NCBI GenBank assembly: GCA_030374805.1
Contig: JARGSG010000079.1
Coordinates: 124,001 to 188,000 of the forward strand
Source of the DNA: Gracilaria gracilis
Taxonomy: Eukaryota; Rhodophyta; Florideophyceae; Gracilariales; Gracilariaceae
DNA length: 64,000 nucleotides
Direction: 5' to 3'
Position 1 is the stretch's first letter; the number at the start of each line of letters is the position of its first letter. Both the position numbers and the translations under genes were made by a program. The notes under the pieces are model-generated. The model was not told the DNA's origin. It saw only the letters and a list, made by a program, of their open reading frames with translations, and did no database searches. Positions 20,969 through 30,948 of the stretch are shown here, piece after piece.

Positions 20969-22496
20969 TCAGAACGACGAGGCGGTCGTGCATATGCCTC
21001 GGTCAAAATAAAAATCAGGCATTGAGTCACTGTTAGGCCTCCTACCGAAACGTGCCATTTGCAAAGCGAGTGGGATTCCCAGTAATACCTGTTCTGTAGG
21101 TGACCAGATCCGCAACGAATGCGAAGTCTATTTTGCGTGCCGAGGTGGCGATATATTCAGCTTTTCGGGAAAACGATGTATAGCATCAGTCAGCACACCA
21201 GAACGAAGCGCATAGCTCTCGCCTATGAGCTCAAAGTAGCGTGCATAGGTATCCCACGTGGCACTCCATCGTCACAACTAGTCTACCAGTGACCTTAGCG
21301 TATCAATGCGACTGTAGCGTACCAGAGGTTCTCGGCTTGCTTGGAGCTTTTTTACCAACGACAAGCGATCCGTAATTTTGTCCTGTTCCGTAGCCACATT
21401 GTCTGCCATCAAAGAGACGACAGAGCTCTCCCTTAAGCCCTTCAGGCAGTAACTAAAAACCACCATAGAGGCTTCGAGTAGCACCCGCAAACTGTCCATT
21501 GCCATGACCAACGCCCAAATCTGTTGAACGACGTCCGCGAAGACCGCACACCTTGTCGCGTGCTTTTCAGGAAAGTTCTTTTCTTCCCAGTTTGTGGAGG
21601 CCCGCAAGACGTGACTCAGAAATGGGTACGATGGCATAGATGTGCCAGTTAGAAGTAGCTGCATTTGACAGAAAGCACTAAGATACTGAGAGACTGAACG
21701 CGAGCCTACATGTTGCGTACCAGCTTCCATTCCCAATGATAGTCATCTAATGTAGGCGATAAACTGTCTCTCTGTTACAGGCAGTATTGTTCTCCCTTCC
21801 ACTGTGCAGGACGTCCCCCAAGTTTCCCATTGCTAATTACGACTGCAGGTCGTGCGTTCGCTCCAGGCATAGTCACACACTGCACACTGTGCGCCGGGAG
21901 TGCTCCCAGCGACAGTCCGTGCTCTCTCACCTCCCGCAGTTGCAAGCATAAACCTTGTTGTAGAGTGCGTTATATATTGATTTCTAACATCAATGCCTTT
22001 AAATTTGGGTTTACCTTGCGATGCGCGTCCCATGTTTCCTGTGTTGGCATGGGCAGCTGGTGCACTTTGCTCGCCAGCTGCATGCCATGTTAGAACCACG
22101 ACTGACGCACCCACTTCGGGATGCTCAGGTATGCTGGTGCGCCGCTCCGTTGCGGCTTCAAAAGTGTAACAGTTATGAGCTCTAACGGAGGGCAAAGCAC
22201 TCGCACGTTGTATGTTTTTTTTCACTCTTTCGCCAGCTCCTTCAAAGCCGGGCGGCGTCGGAACATGGGGTGCTCGGAGAGCGGGCGTTATTGAAGTGCG
22301 TCCAGAGAAGCCTCTATACCACCCTGCACGGAACGCCGTAGCTGCATTGAGATGTAGAGGTCTCATCTGGGAAAGCGTCGCCATAACGCATATGCGAAGT
22401 GGTTTGTGACAGACGGCAACCACTCGGCTTGAATGAGAATTCACATGTGATCTAACACCCGTTTTAGGCGACGAAGTTCCTTCATGGGGATCTGTA
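20969..22496 (-). pseudogene. DIRS-like ORF, 3' part: linker and tyrosine recombinase
   Basis: One minus frame interrupted by a few stops (among them TAG at 21833-21835 and 21278-21280). Residues read from about 21800: an N-terminal SAM-like core-binding region (PVTERQFIAYIR ... VSQYLSAFCQMQLLLTG), then the first catalytic Arg in YCLKGLRESSVVSL. A Lys-bearing strand follows (RLSLVKKLQASREPLVRY), then box II H-x-x-R as TSHSLRI (near 21110-21121), all in the same frame. Tyrosine recombinases of DIRS elements integrate a circular DNA copy. The nucleophilic Tyr is not certain (DFYFDRG near the end). The upstream part 21833-22496 is a linker with no recognised domain. Confidence 0.75.
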
Positions 22497-22937
22497 TTAA
22501 CAAGCGTTGACGACGCGTTGTCGTTGTCAAAGCCACAACGTGGGCGATGATGAGTGGCTCGAAGATGGTCCTGGTTGCTGCCCCTACACTTTTCTTGAAC
22601 TACAACTACAATGGGTTTTGCTGTAAGAAAACAACGGTTCTAGAGCAATCCAAGGCCCCTGGGGCTTGGCTTGGACCTTCTGGTTCCGGCGTTGTGTAGT
22701 AGAGAGCATACCGCACTTTAAACTTTTAAATCTCGCACCACGTGCGCTCGCAGAACGCATCAGCAGCGATCCCAAATTGCTTCCCCGGCGCACCAAACGC
22801 GCGCATAAGTGCCCAGAGCGCACCAGCTGGGCTCCCGACTTCCTTCCCCGACGCACCACTCGCGCACGTTGGCGCCGCTCTAGTCTACCTTACCCTGAAC
22901 GCAGCTGTTCCGCTGCGGCGGTAGTGACCATTATAAC

Positions 22938-24506
22938 ATGGTGCAAGGAAAAGAAGTCCCGGAGATCCGTGGTTCTCCGGGGCAAAAGCCTTCATCTACC
23001 GTACCAAATGAGAGTTCTCCCAAGCTCCCAAAACCACCGGATAGAGAACACGGCCACAGCGCGTTGCTCCCGAATTGTAAAACAGTCCCGGTCTCGAACT
23101 TCAGCAGCGCCGAAACGCAAAACTTTCGCCGTTGTCCCCGGAAAGCACCCCCAGGCGCCGATGCAGGAAGGACAAATTCGACAGGACAGACCTCCGTAGT
23201 TGGATCAGAATTTCAATCTTGCCAATTCAAGGACAGGGAAAAGGAAGTTTATCTCTACTCCTACTTGAACTGGAAAACTGTGAAACCGCTCCATTTGATT
23301 GCTAAACCATGGAAGGTGAAAATCAGTACTCGCACGAAAGAAGAAATCATCGCGAGGTGTATGATATAAACTTTTGTTCGCACTCACACGGGAACAGATT
23401 TCGAGGAGCTCGTACGGAAGAACAGAAGCTACAATGAATACAAATCTTTGGTACAAGATTCTATTCAAGAATGCGGAACATGAGATATTCTTCCAGAGGT
23501 TCAAGCCCTGATTCAGAAATCGCATCCCACCGACAGGTCTTCTGCAATTAAGGCGGTGCGCATGGCAATGAAAACAACTGCGAACGGGAGCGAGCGCGCG
23601 GGCGATGAGAAAGCTAACTTCTGCCTCAACGAATTTGCCCGTCTACTTGTACTGCTTAGGGATGACAATAGGTGCCAACATGCCCTGCTGAAAGCATGAG
23701 GGGCAGAGTTGTCGAAAGATGAAATGAGCATTCGGATTACACGCGAGGCGTTCTGGAGTATCATTGCACAGCGGTTTAATAACAACCTGGTCGATTCAAA
23801 GGAGGACTTCACAGGACACCTTGAGAAGGTGGACTCTAATGCACGTGCTTTATGTGAAAGAGCAGCCTCTGTTCTTAAATAGCACTTCTATGACACGAGG
23901 CGCGAACTCACGGAGGTCTATGATAAGTGGTTTGCCTCTGGGCAGAATGAACCAGATCGAATAGTGGCTTTTCTTCGTCTTTCTGGTACTGGAGACTACA
24001 CAATGGGCTCTAAGAGGACGCTGGTAATGCTTTTTGTTTGCAGGGTAGGTACCCCACGAGAGGAAACTAATCTCCTTCAATTGACATCCAAACTTATTGG
24101 CAATGGTGGGGGTCAGCTTGATGAAGGTAGCAATGGAAGCGCGGCACACGTAAGTGAAGAGAGGAGGTCCCAGAAGAGACGCAACAGCAATGAGATACAG
24201 GGCAGTCTCGATGAAATGTCCAAGTCGCTTAGCAACTTCACCGGCTATGTGAAGCGGCAGTTAGAATATCAAAAAGAACACAGCGAAACTGGGCAGAAAC
24301 GGCGCCGTAGCTACGCTAAAGACGAGGAAGAAGAAGAACGCCTTGCTGGTAAACTGCTAGCTAGTGCTGAAATGTACAAGCGCGCTAGAGAAACTGGTGA
24401 TACTGAGGTGCAGAACATGCTTCAAGGCATTTTAGTCCGCTACAAGGAACGTCTGAAGAAGTTCTGCAACGGAAGGACAGCAGGCGATCCTGACAAGGAG
24501 ATGTAA
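22938..24506 (+). pseudogene. Second ORF of the PIF-type element, broken
   Basis: A single plus frame of about 520 codons with four stops (TAA at 23367, TGA near 23482, TGA near 23698, TAG near 23880). A middle segment (EELVRKNRSYNEYKSLVQ ... AFWSIIAQRFNNNLVDSKED) and the SGTGDYTMGSKRTLVMLF string look folded. The last 180 codons (23964-24506) are Glu/Lys/Arg-rich and helical (DEEEEERLAGKLLASAEMYKRARE), probably coiled coil with a basic nuclear signal (QKRRRS). By position it corresponds to the PIF ORF1 (Myb/SANT-like, DNA-binding partner of the transposase). I cannot show the Myb helices. Confidence 0.55.
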
Positions 24507-24760
24507 CGAGATCTAACATGCCTTTGTCTACTATTTTCCTTTTCTCTTTATATTGCTACAGATTCATGAACATACTAGAGGCTTTATTTCTGTGATCGTG
24601 GTGGCGCTAGTGCCTATTAGAGAGAGCCCACCCGGTGGTGGCGGAATACGATCACTTCTATTCTTCATAAACCAAGTACCCTTTGCTGCTACACAAGAAA
24701 GTTTCTATATCTCTGGCCTTCGTTCGTAAGCCATCTTGCTCCCGACAGCGTGCCAGTCTC

Positions 24761-25360
24761 TCACGATGGCTGGTGCTTCGGCCGCGAGTCCGTCGAGGCA
24801 GCGCCGCAATCCATGGTTAAAGGCACGTTCATCGTAGTCACAGACAACGGGAATCGTGAAAACGAAAGCAACCTCGTCGTAGCAGCCGACAAGGTCATTC
24901 CTGAGGCCAATTTGTTTATGGTTCGACACACCTCGGGCTTTATCTGTGGTCCACTCGGGTCGTTGCTTCTGTTAATATTATCGGCGTTCCTGCCGCGCGC
25001 CACAACCTGATCAGCATGTCCTTTTACCCATGCACTTATCATGACTTCTAGCTCCTCGACATCGTCCATGTCCCCAGTTTGCACGGCCGGTACATCCAGT
25101 TCCGTATCACTGCCGCTGCGCTTCAATACACGCATGCGCTTCCTTCGTACCCCACGAGGAGCATGGAATGTATGTCAAAAAACAGCACAAGTCTCGCCAG
25201 CGTCGAAGTTGAAGCCAGAGAATTGATATTCGCTTTCTCCTTTGTACAGTCTAACTGGGCCTGAAGGGGTGGTTGGACTATTCGGATTATAGCTTCGAGC
25301 TCGGTGGGGTGGCTTCTCTGAAGCGGAAGCCAACTCGGCACTTCCCGCGACCGCGGTCAC
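24761..25360 (-). other. Short minus reading frames after transposase, unrecognised
   Basis: Frames at 25135-24761 (124 codons, acidic GDMDDVEELEVMISAWVKGH start) and 25341-25123 lie downstream of the transposase on the same strand. They may be a decayed C-terminal or additional ORF. No motif is seen, and stops separate them from the transposase. Confidence 0.3.
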
Positions 25361-25451
25361 GATTGGATATGGTTACAAGGCGCACCACGAGGAAAAGGAC
25401 GCGTTAGTTTCTTGCATGAAACGGCCTGTGCCAAATCGTCTCTCTTTGATA

Positions 25452-26543
25452 TTACAAATACGCTATCTGTCTCAGTCTCCTCATCCCCACTTTCCCAATC
25501 AGCGTGTCTCTCCTTACAACACTTATACCAGGCCGAAACGTTCCGAGTGCGCGCACAGAGCTCGTCCTCAGAATATCCTTTCCACCAGATCGTCCATTCT
25601 CTATGCAGAAATTACGTAGCTTCATACAAACTGCCACAATTTTGCAGTTGACGTTCACAGAGAACTCCAGGTAGTTCAGAATCCTTCCCCGAACGACCAA
25701 AATACCAAACGCCTGTGCAACATGTATCCTTAACGAGGATAAATAAAAGTTAAATGCGTCCTCCCAGCACGTTCGGACCTGCTAAATAGGGATAGGGGAA
25801 ATAAGACTGTTAGTACAGATGTAGGCCTCATCCCCAGAAATCCAATATTCAACTCGTAGACTCTTTTCGGCAAGATAGGGTCCCAGTTTTGAAACAACAT
25901 GTGCAAATTGGTCATGCGTAGAGCCAATGCATCGAATTGAGACGTCCAAAAAGCGATATCGCGAATCTACTAGTGCTTGAACCAGAAGCGAGTAGTAGTT
26001 CTTGCGACAATAAAACGCCGCTGCATTCGGGCACTTCGGCTTCTTCATTTTCACGGCGATACCATCAATTGCTCCAACACAGCCCGATAGAGGACTGAGA
26101 CGTTTCTGCGAATGTTTGAATCCCATCGAGAGTTTTTCGAGCTCTGCCACCGCTTGCGGCAGGCCAGGAAGGCTCATCTCCTCCATAATAGCCTTCCTGG
26201 TCTCGTGGAATACGTGATACGCCGTTGATCGCCCCACATGGAAAGAAAGCATTATATCCGCATAACTTGAGCAGGCCAACATGCGAAGAGTGATATCCAA
26301 GCGTGTCCTTGGCGTAATAGTAGGGCGCTTGGATCGCTCGCCCATTTCAACGCTTCTGCTAAGACGATGGGATATCTTCATAAATAAGCCTTTAGACTGG
26401 TCTCGTGTCATACGAAATACATTGCGAAACGCGCGAGAGTTTAGATTGGTAGACAAAGTTTCGTAGATTAGCAATCGCTTAATTATAGTTGGACGTGTTC
26501 TCTGGACAGAATAGTTTTTCAAAACCGTTCCGATGGCATTCAA
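25452..26543 (-). pseudogene. PIF/Harbinger-type transposase, inactivated
   Basis: A DDE_Tnp_4/HARBI1-type nuclease. Starts at 26543 with MNAIGTVLK; the helical N-terminal region contains RPTITPRTRLDITLRMLA. First catalytic Asp in GAIDGI, then YCRKNYYSLLVQALVD and GSTHDQFA. Second Asp in SGDEAYICT. A TAG stop (25782-25784) follows SPIPI, and the same frame goes on with DAFNFYLSSLRIHVAQAFGILV and a C-terminal CMKLRNFCIEN. The position normally holding the catalytic Glu (consensus RI.VEQAFG) is Ala here, so the protein would be dead even without the stop. Full frame about 363 codons, near the usual family length. Confidence 0.85.
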
Positions 26544-27154
26544 AAAGTCCTTAAATACTTCTACGACGAATGCGCTCTTTATCAGTACATCCCTGTGCTA
26601 TGCAGTATGCGTTTGAATAATCGCAACCATTATACCGCGTAGTATCGTTTTTGTTAGTCTGTAAACAACGGCTTTGATTTCACGGAACTAATTCGGTTGG
26701 ATCGTGCTCGTGTTTATCGTCGATCATCGGTCATTGACTGAGGGTAGATATCGCAGAAGCAACTGCGGAAGATCAGGTCAGCGCTTTTCAAACGGCAGTT
26801 GTGCGCGGACGACGACCGTTGGAAGTCGTTAGCGGGAGGAGGAGCGTGGATGAGCAATAGTGTTCGTTCATTATGATGTTTGGTATGAAGAGCATGTACT
26901 CTTAGTAGATGCACTTGATCCATACGGGTTAAGGAGATCTACGCGCTTGCCGTAAGAAACCTCTTCCAGATATCGATATGTACTGCGTCCGACAGTGACG
27001 ATGTCTGACGCAGTGCGTAATACAGAGAGGAAGTTAGTGGGCCTCTCGGATGAGCTGGGCAGATCGCAGTTTAATTTACAGCGAGATATTCTTGAGAAAC
27101 TCAAGAAATAGCGTCAACGACCGACAACGACAACGCGTCGTCAACGCTTGTTAA

Positions 27155-28100
27155 GACAGGGCCTGAGTGGGCGACTGGATGACACAAAAGAATTTGCGAT
27201 AAAAACTACTGTCTGGTTGTCCCGGCGCAGAAGCAAATGCGTTTTGCCATAGGAAACCAGCTGCTGTCCAAGTGATCCAGTTAAAAGCAACCGTAACGCT
27301 TTCAACTCGCGATACGTTATTGACTGCGCTCGATCTCTCCAGCTCCAAATTCCTTGTTCCTTCCAAACTCCGTTCACTCCTGCCTTTAGGCGGTTCAAAT
27401 TGAATGTCTCTTCATATCCCACATCGGTTGCGTCGGCGAAAACGCAGGAATCGGCTTGGAATAGGAATATGTTGCGCCCAGAGAGCTCTTTGGAAGTTAA
27501 CTTCCGCCACTTCTGCAAATCGCGAATACTCTCGTGGCTCAGCGTTCTTCTGTCTGGGTTGTCTTTCCTTCCTCTGGCCATGTCCCAGTACAAGGACTGG
27601 GTGGAAGACCTGTCCCACGGTATGGCCAACGGAAGAGAAACACAGACCCCACACTAGTGTTGAAGTGCATTCATGCCCACGTATCGCCTGCCTAAGATAA
27701 CCTGGTGGAACATTTTCTTGGCCAGTTTTTGCAGCTTCGCCACCCTCCGTGGCTGAATATAAAATTTCATGTCCTCGGTGTTGATCACAATTCCGAGATG
27801 GCTTATAGTCTGTGAACCCTCCCATCAACCCTTGCCGTCGTTACTTCCTAACCGCAAACTCTTCAAGAGTTTGGTTATCACCTTCCAGGCACAAGAAAAA
27901 TGGTAAGGACGACGAAAAGTTTCCAAGGAACTTGGAGCGATTAAAAAATCGTCCAAGTCAGCCATGACTCTGTACAATTTGCTTCAAAGAGCAGGCACGA
28001 ACGGAACCATCAGTCGCGTGAACCACATAGGCGATCTTCGGCTGCGAGCCTGTAAAACTCACAGCGCAATCCGACCAGCCTCAAAGCATACCTTAAAGAC
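27155..28100 (-). pseudogene. DIRS-like ORF, 5' part: RT remnant and RNase H
   Basis: RT: FTRLMVPF ... VMADLDDFLIAPSS (near 27938-28010). The LDD of the YxDD motif is present, with the Tyr position changed to Ala or Asp. Then SHLGIVINTEDMKFYI and the RT connection. RNase H: FADATDVGYEE (27450 area), SITYRELKALRLLLTG, LLLRRDNQTVVFIANS, ending RPCL at the transposon border. This order and the LLLRxDNxTVV string are typical of DIRS-group RT/RNase H. Stops and small frameshifts are present, and the N-terminal RT motifs are missing. Confidence 0.75.
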
Positions 28101-28101
28101 A

Positions 28102-28521
28102 CTAAAGCCCAAAAGTCGATTCAATTTGTTTCAATTTCTTTGTTTGCCACCAAGGCTTCTTTTTAGAGTGATATTTCCGCCTCATGGAAGGTAAACCAAG
28201 ATCAGGTGGCATTAATGTAGTTTGACTCGTACTTGGCAACGGTACGCAGGCTGATATGCTTCTTAATTTGTCGACGCAACGGCCTATCTTGGTTCTCGAA
28301 GAAGCCCTTAACAAATGCATTAAATCTGGGTCTTGGTTACTAAAGATACTTTGTAAGTCCAAAATTTTTTTGTTGTTTGTAAAATGATAAAAATATTGGG
28401 CGTACAAAATTATCCAAACGACTTCAATTTTTGCAGTGTCTAGGCTTCTCTTGGATGCCAATTGTTTTTTCTTCTGTGTCAGAATGTCTGTTTCAGTATG
28501 TGTACTAACAGATAAGCTCAT
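28102..28521 (-). other. 5' ORF of DIRS-like element, possible Gag remnant
   Basis: 139 open codons on the same strand upstream of the RT remnant, starting MSLSVSTHTETDILTQKKK and ending in a basic stretch (MRRKYHSKKKPWW). It has the position and charge of a Gag-like first ORF but no recognised motif. Confidence 0.35.
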
Positions 28522-28599
28522 ATTTCCGAGAGCTTTCTCAGTGTGCTTACTTCTTTTGGACTCACGAACCGCCTACTACCGGAGTTCTGGAAACTACAA

Positions 28600-28781
28600 A
28601 AGGAGAGAGGCACAAGGAAGATCAACAGCGCTGATATCCTTAGAGTCTACGGCGCATATATGCGCCACAGCCTAGAATTACTAATTAATTGCGTACGCGG
28701 CGAGTTGCGCGCCTGTCTCGAAACCCCTTGCGATCTATATTATAGCGTTTCATGCGCATAAAGCCTCTACATGGCACGAAA
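28600..28781 (-). repeat. 5' terminal repeat of DIRS-like element
   Basis: Blocks A and B contiguous (A 28600-28639, B 28640-28781), in direct orientation relative to 20571-20881. It contains a perfect 16-bp palindrome GGCGCATATATGCGCC. Direct rather than inverted end repeats recall the split direct repeats of the PAT/Ngaro branch rather than DIRS1, but the A-B order is not the standard one. Confidence 0.75.
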
Positions 28782-29826
28782 TTTCCATCATCACGTGCGT
28801 GTGAATATAGAAAAATAACCTCACTAGTGTGTCGTTATGTCAACTAACTGCCCTCCTCTTATACCGCACCAAAAATTTTAAAGTGTCCTTTCAAATAAGG
28901 CGCCATTTACACCAATTTCCTCATCATGCCGATCACTCTAACCCATTCTCTTCAGCACAACTCTTGGTGCAATGAGATTACTCATATAGTTCCATCCAAC
29001 ATTTTATATATTATTACTCACTGTTTGTTCTTTCAATTGAAACAGAAAGTATAATAAAAGCTCTCATAGACTCTAAATTGTTCTCAAAAGAAGTTCAATG
29101 ACACTCAGTTTCAGTTTTGGGGCCAATGTTGCTGGCACAGAAACACCATGCTTTTTCAAACCGAAAATATCAGGAAGAGCAGTAGTGAGGTCTGCAAAGT
29201 CACTTCTAGAGCACTTAGGGTCCCTCAATAACACCAGTATGAATAGCAGGTGCTGCGGTCACCAAGAAAATGCTAGTCGTCGAAAGATCCAGTAGAAATT
29301 GACCCTTATATGCATGGAAACATGTGATGAAATACTCGAACAAAACATGGTTTATTGCACAACCCACCGCACAGATTAAAAAGCATATCAGATTGGAAAT
29401 ATTGTTACTCTTGCCAATCAACAGCGAATGCTATTCTTTACATAACCATCAACTTTAACAACGCCATCAACTCTACCAAACTGATGAACGTTCTTTCAAT
29501 ACATTACATCCTTAACATCGACGAAGCCCTATTACTCTACGTGTGTGCTTCTTAGAACTTCTACGAAATTCTTTGGTATGTAATGAGAAGCAAAGATTAT
29601 TCCAGAAGCTTGTTCGATCATGAAAAAAGTGTGTCCTTACAATAAAAATGATTCTAAAGTTGCGTGCTCCAAGGCATTAGGCCAGCATGAAAAACCGGAA
29701 GTCCTAGGGTCGTATTCAATAACTTTTGAGCCACTACCGGTCAATATACCTTCATCAATTTCCCTCCTTTTCATTTGCTCTCCCATAGTCATGAACGTCA
29801 TTCAGAACGACAGCTTTCACAGTGTT
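28782..29826. other. No gene seen
   Basis: AT-rich DNA with short ORFs (29098-29295, 29355-29555) and no motif. The last part is in frame with the pogo remnant that begins near 29827, so some of it may be its leader or N-terminus. Confidence 0.4.
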
Positions 29827-30063
29827 ATGGAGCGAGCTTTGCTTCATTGCTTCAAGGTTGCGTTGAGCTACGGAGAACTGGAGGTCAAGTACAATTTTCC
29901 ATCTTACCGGCTGCGTCGTTGGTAACTCTCTTGGTTGAGTCGCCACGCCTCTGAAGACCCTCTGGAATACACAGACATGATCAAACCCATACGCACGAGA
30001 GGCTGTCCATTGGCATTTTCAGGAGATGAAAAGAAACTGCTTGCCGAAACAGTTAAGTATTTC
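29827..30063 (+). pseudogene. pogo-type transposase pseudogene, N-terminal part
   Basis: From an ATG at 29827 the frame reads MERALLHCFKVALSYGEL ... YNFPSYRLRRW, matching a pipsqueak-type helix-turn-helix (R/K-AL...VA...L...YN.P...LRR). A TAA at 29923-29925 follows, then the same frame continues EYTDMIKPIR ... DEKKLLAETVKYF up to the ATTTC where element 1 has inserted. The part after 41302 continues it exactly in frame. Confidence 0.75.
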
Positions 30064-30828
30064 TGTAGTGCTGGAGGTGATGGAGGTTCCTGACTACTTA
30101 ATCATATTCCGACATGTCAAACGGGTGCCCCCAGTAGGAATATATGAATAGTAACAACCACTGTAGTTTGAAGGACGAGTGGGACACGGTTGAGCCAGGA
30201 GGTTGGCCACGTACACGTGGGACGGGCGCCCCCGCCCGTGGGTAATTACCACTATGCGTGGGCCTAATTGAGTTAGTTTATTTAATTACTTGTTGACGCG
30301 AGCTCGCTACTTAGCATGGCGGCGACCTCGCCGCCATGCACAGTAAAGTTCGGACAACAAGGGTTGGCTCTATACTTCTTCGCCTTCGGCGGTCATCGAC
30401 TCCTTCCAGGAGAGAGGCTCCGTTGCCTACAGGTAGTTTACCCTCCCCGCGTCACCTAACAGGACCCATTCGTGGGAGTGTTTTCCGCTTGTATCGCGTT
30501 CGACCCTGTACAGGGATAACCCCGGTGTTTACCGTAGCCTTTTTGCCTTTTCCTCCTTTTCCTTCTTTCCATTCCCCGCTCTCGCGGCTTACTTTTCTCT
30601 TTTCCCACTTCCGTGGACTCGTGCCGCTCTCTAGGACCCGTTCACCCGCGCACGTGGTGCCAACACCGATCCTTGCTCAACTTTTACGCCCGTCGTGACG
30701 GCTTGGCCTCGGCTTACACCCGACTTCGTCGTGCCTTGCCAGAGAGGCTCTATCTGCTGACTACCCTCCTACGGAGGAAGATCTCGGACGTCTTAGTGGT
30801 GTATTTTCGCCTCTGGCGTTGCACTACA
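30064..30828 (+). repeat. 5' LTR of element 1
   Basis: Starts TGTAGTGC and ends GCACTACA. It matches 40530-41297 throughout with scattered substitutions and a small replacement near the start. A tight GC-rich hairpin lies at 30314-30339. The second half is pyrimidine-rich leader DNA, which leaves a 120-codon ORF open (30336-30698) that I do not regard as a gene. Confidence 0.95.
30314..30339. promoter_or_regulatory. GC-rich hairpin in LTR of element 1
   Basis: Arms GCATGGCGGCGA and TCGCCGCCATGC, a perfect 12-bp stem with a CC loop. In the 3' LTR one arm base has changed (CTCCCC), leaving a mismatch. It lies in the middle of the LTR, where the transcript start and leader are expected. A role in packaging, translation or termination is possible but unproven. 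Confidence 0.7.
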
Positions 30829-30831
30829 AAG

Positions 30832-30853
30832 TGGTCTCCCGACTTAGAATCGG
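30832..30853 (+). promoter_or_regulatory. Primer binding site, probable tRNA-Tyr
   Basis: TGGTCTCCCGACTTAGAATC begins four bases after the LTR. Its complement reads as a tRNA 3' end: T-loop end, T-stem CTAAG, 7-nt acceptor strand TCGGGAG, discriminator A, CCA. The implied tRNA would start CTCCCGA. A first C paired with G72 is a known identity mark of eukaryotic tRNA-Tyr, so tRNA-Tyr is the best guess. Confidence 0.7.
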
Positions 30854-30948
30854 ATGTTTGGTCTAACACGTACTCGTGTGTGTTTTCCCTTTTTGAGGTT
30901 TCGTTTCTACTTCTGGAAGTTTCCCGTTGCACGGTTGGTTGAGAAATC

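Larger units (their letters stand above)
22501..27150. mobile_element. PIF-type DNA transposon with 28-bp TIRs and TTAA flanks
   Basis: The terminal inverted repeats are perfect over 28 bp: 22501-22528 starts CAAGCGTTGACGACGCG, and 27123-27150 is its exact complement. TTAA stands on both sides (22497-22500 and 27151-27154), read as the target duplication. The element carries a PIF-type transposase on the minus strand and a coiled, charged second ORF on the plus strand, convergent, as in the Harbinger element at 56895-59788. Canonical PIF/Harbinger elements duplicate a 3-bp TWA, so the TTAA (or minimal TA) is unusual. Confidence 0.85.
20571..28781 (-). mobile_element. DIRS-like tyrosine-recombinase retroelement
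   Basis: A minus-strand element reading RT, RNase H, linker, tyrosine recombinase from about 28.1 kb down to 20.97 kb. No DDE integrase is seen. It is bracketed by direct repeats at 28600-28781 and 20571-20881. A 4650-bp PIF-type transposon (22501-27150) splits it. When the insertion and one TTAA are removed, the RNase H frame runs on without a break into the downstream frame. The element proper is therefore about 3.6 kb. It carries several stops and has lost much of the 5' RT, so it is defective. Confidence 0.8.

Noticed and set aside
30336-30698. A 120-codon ORF open in both LTRs of element 1 (also 40805-41167)
   Set aside because: The two copies agree because they are LTRs of one element. 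The peptide is Arg/Pro/Ser-rich from pyrimidine-rich leader DNA, with no motif.
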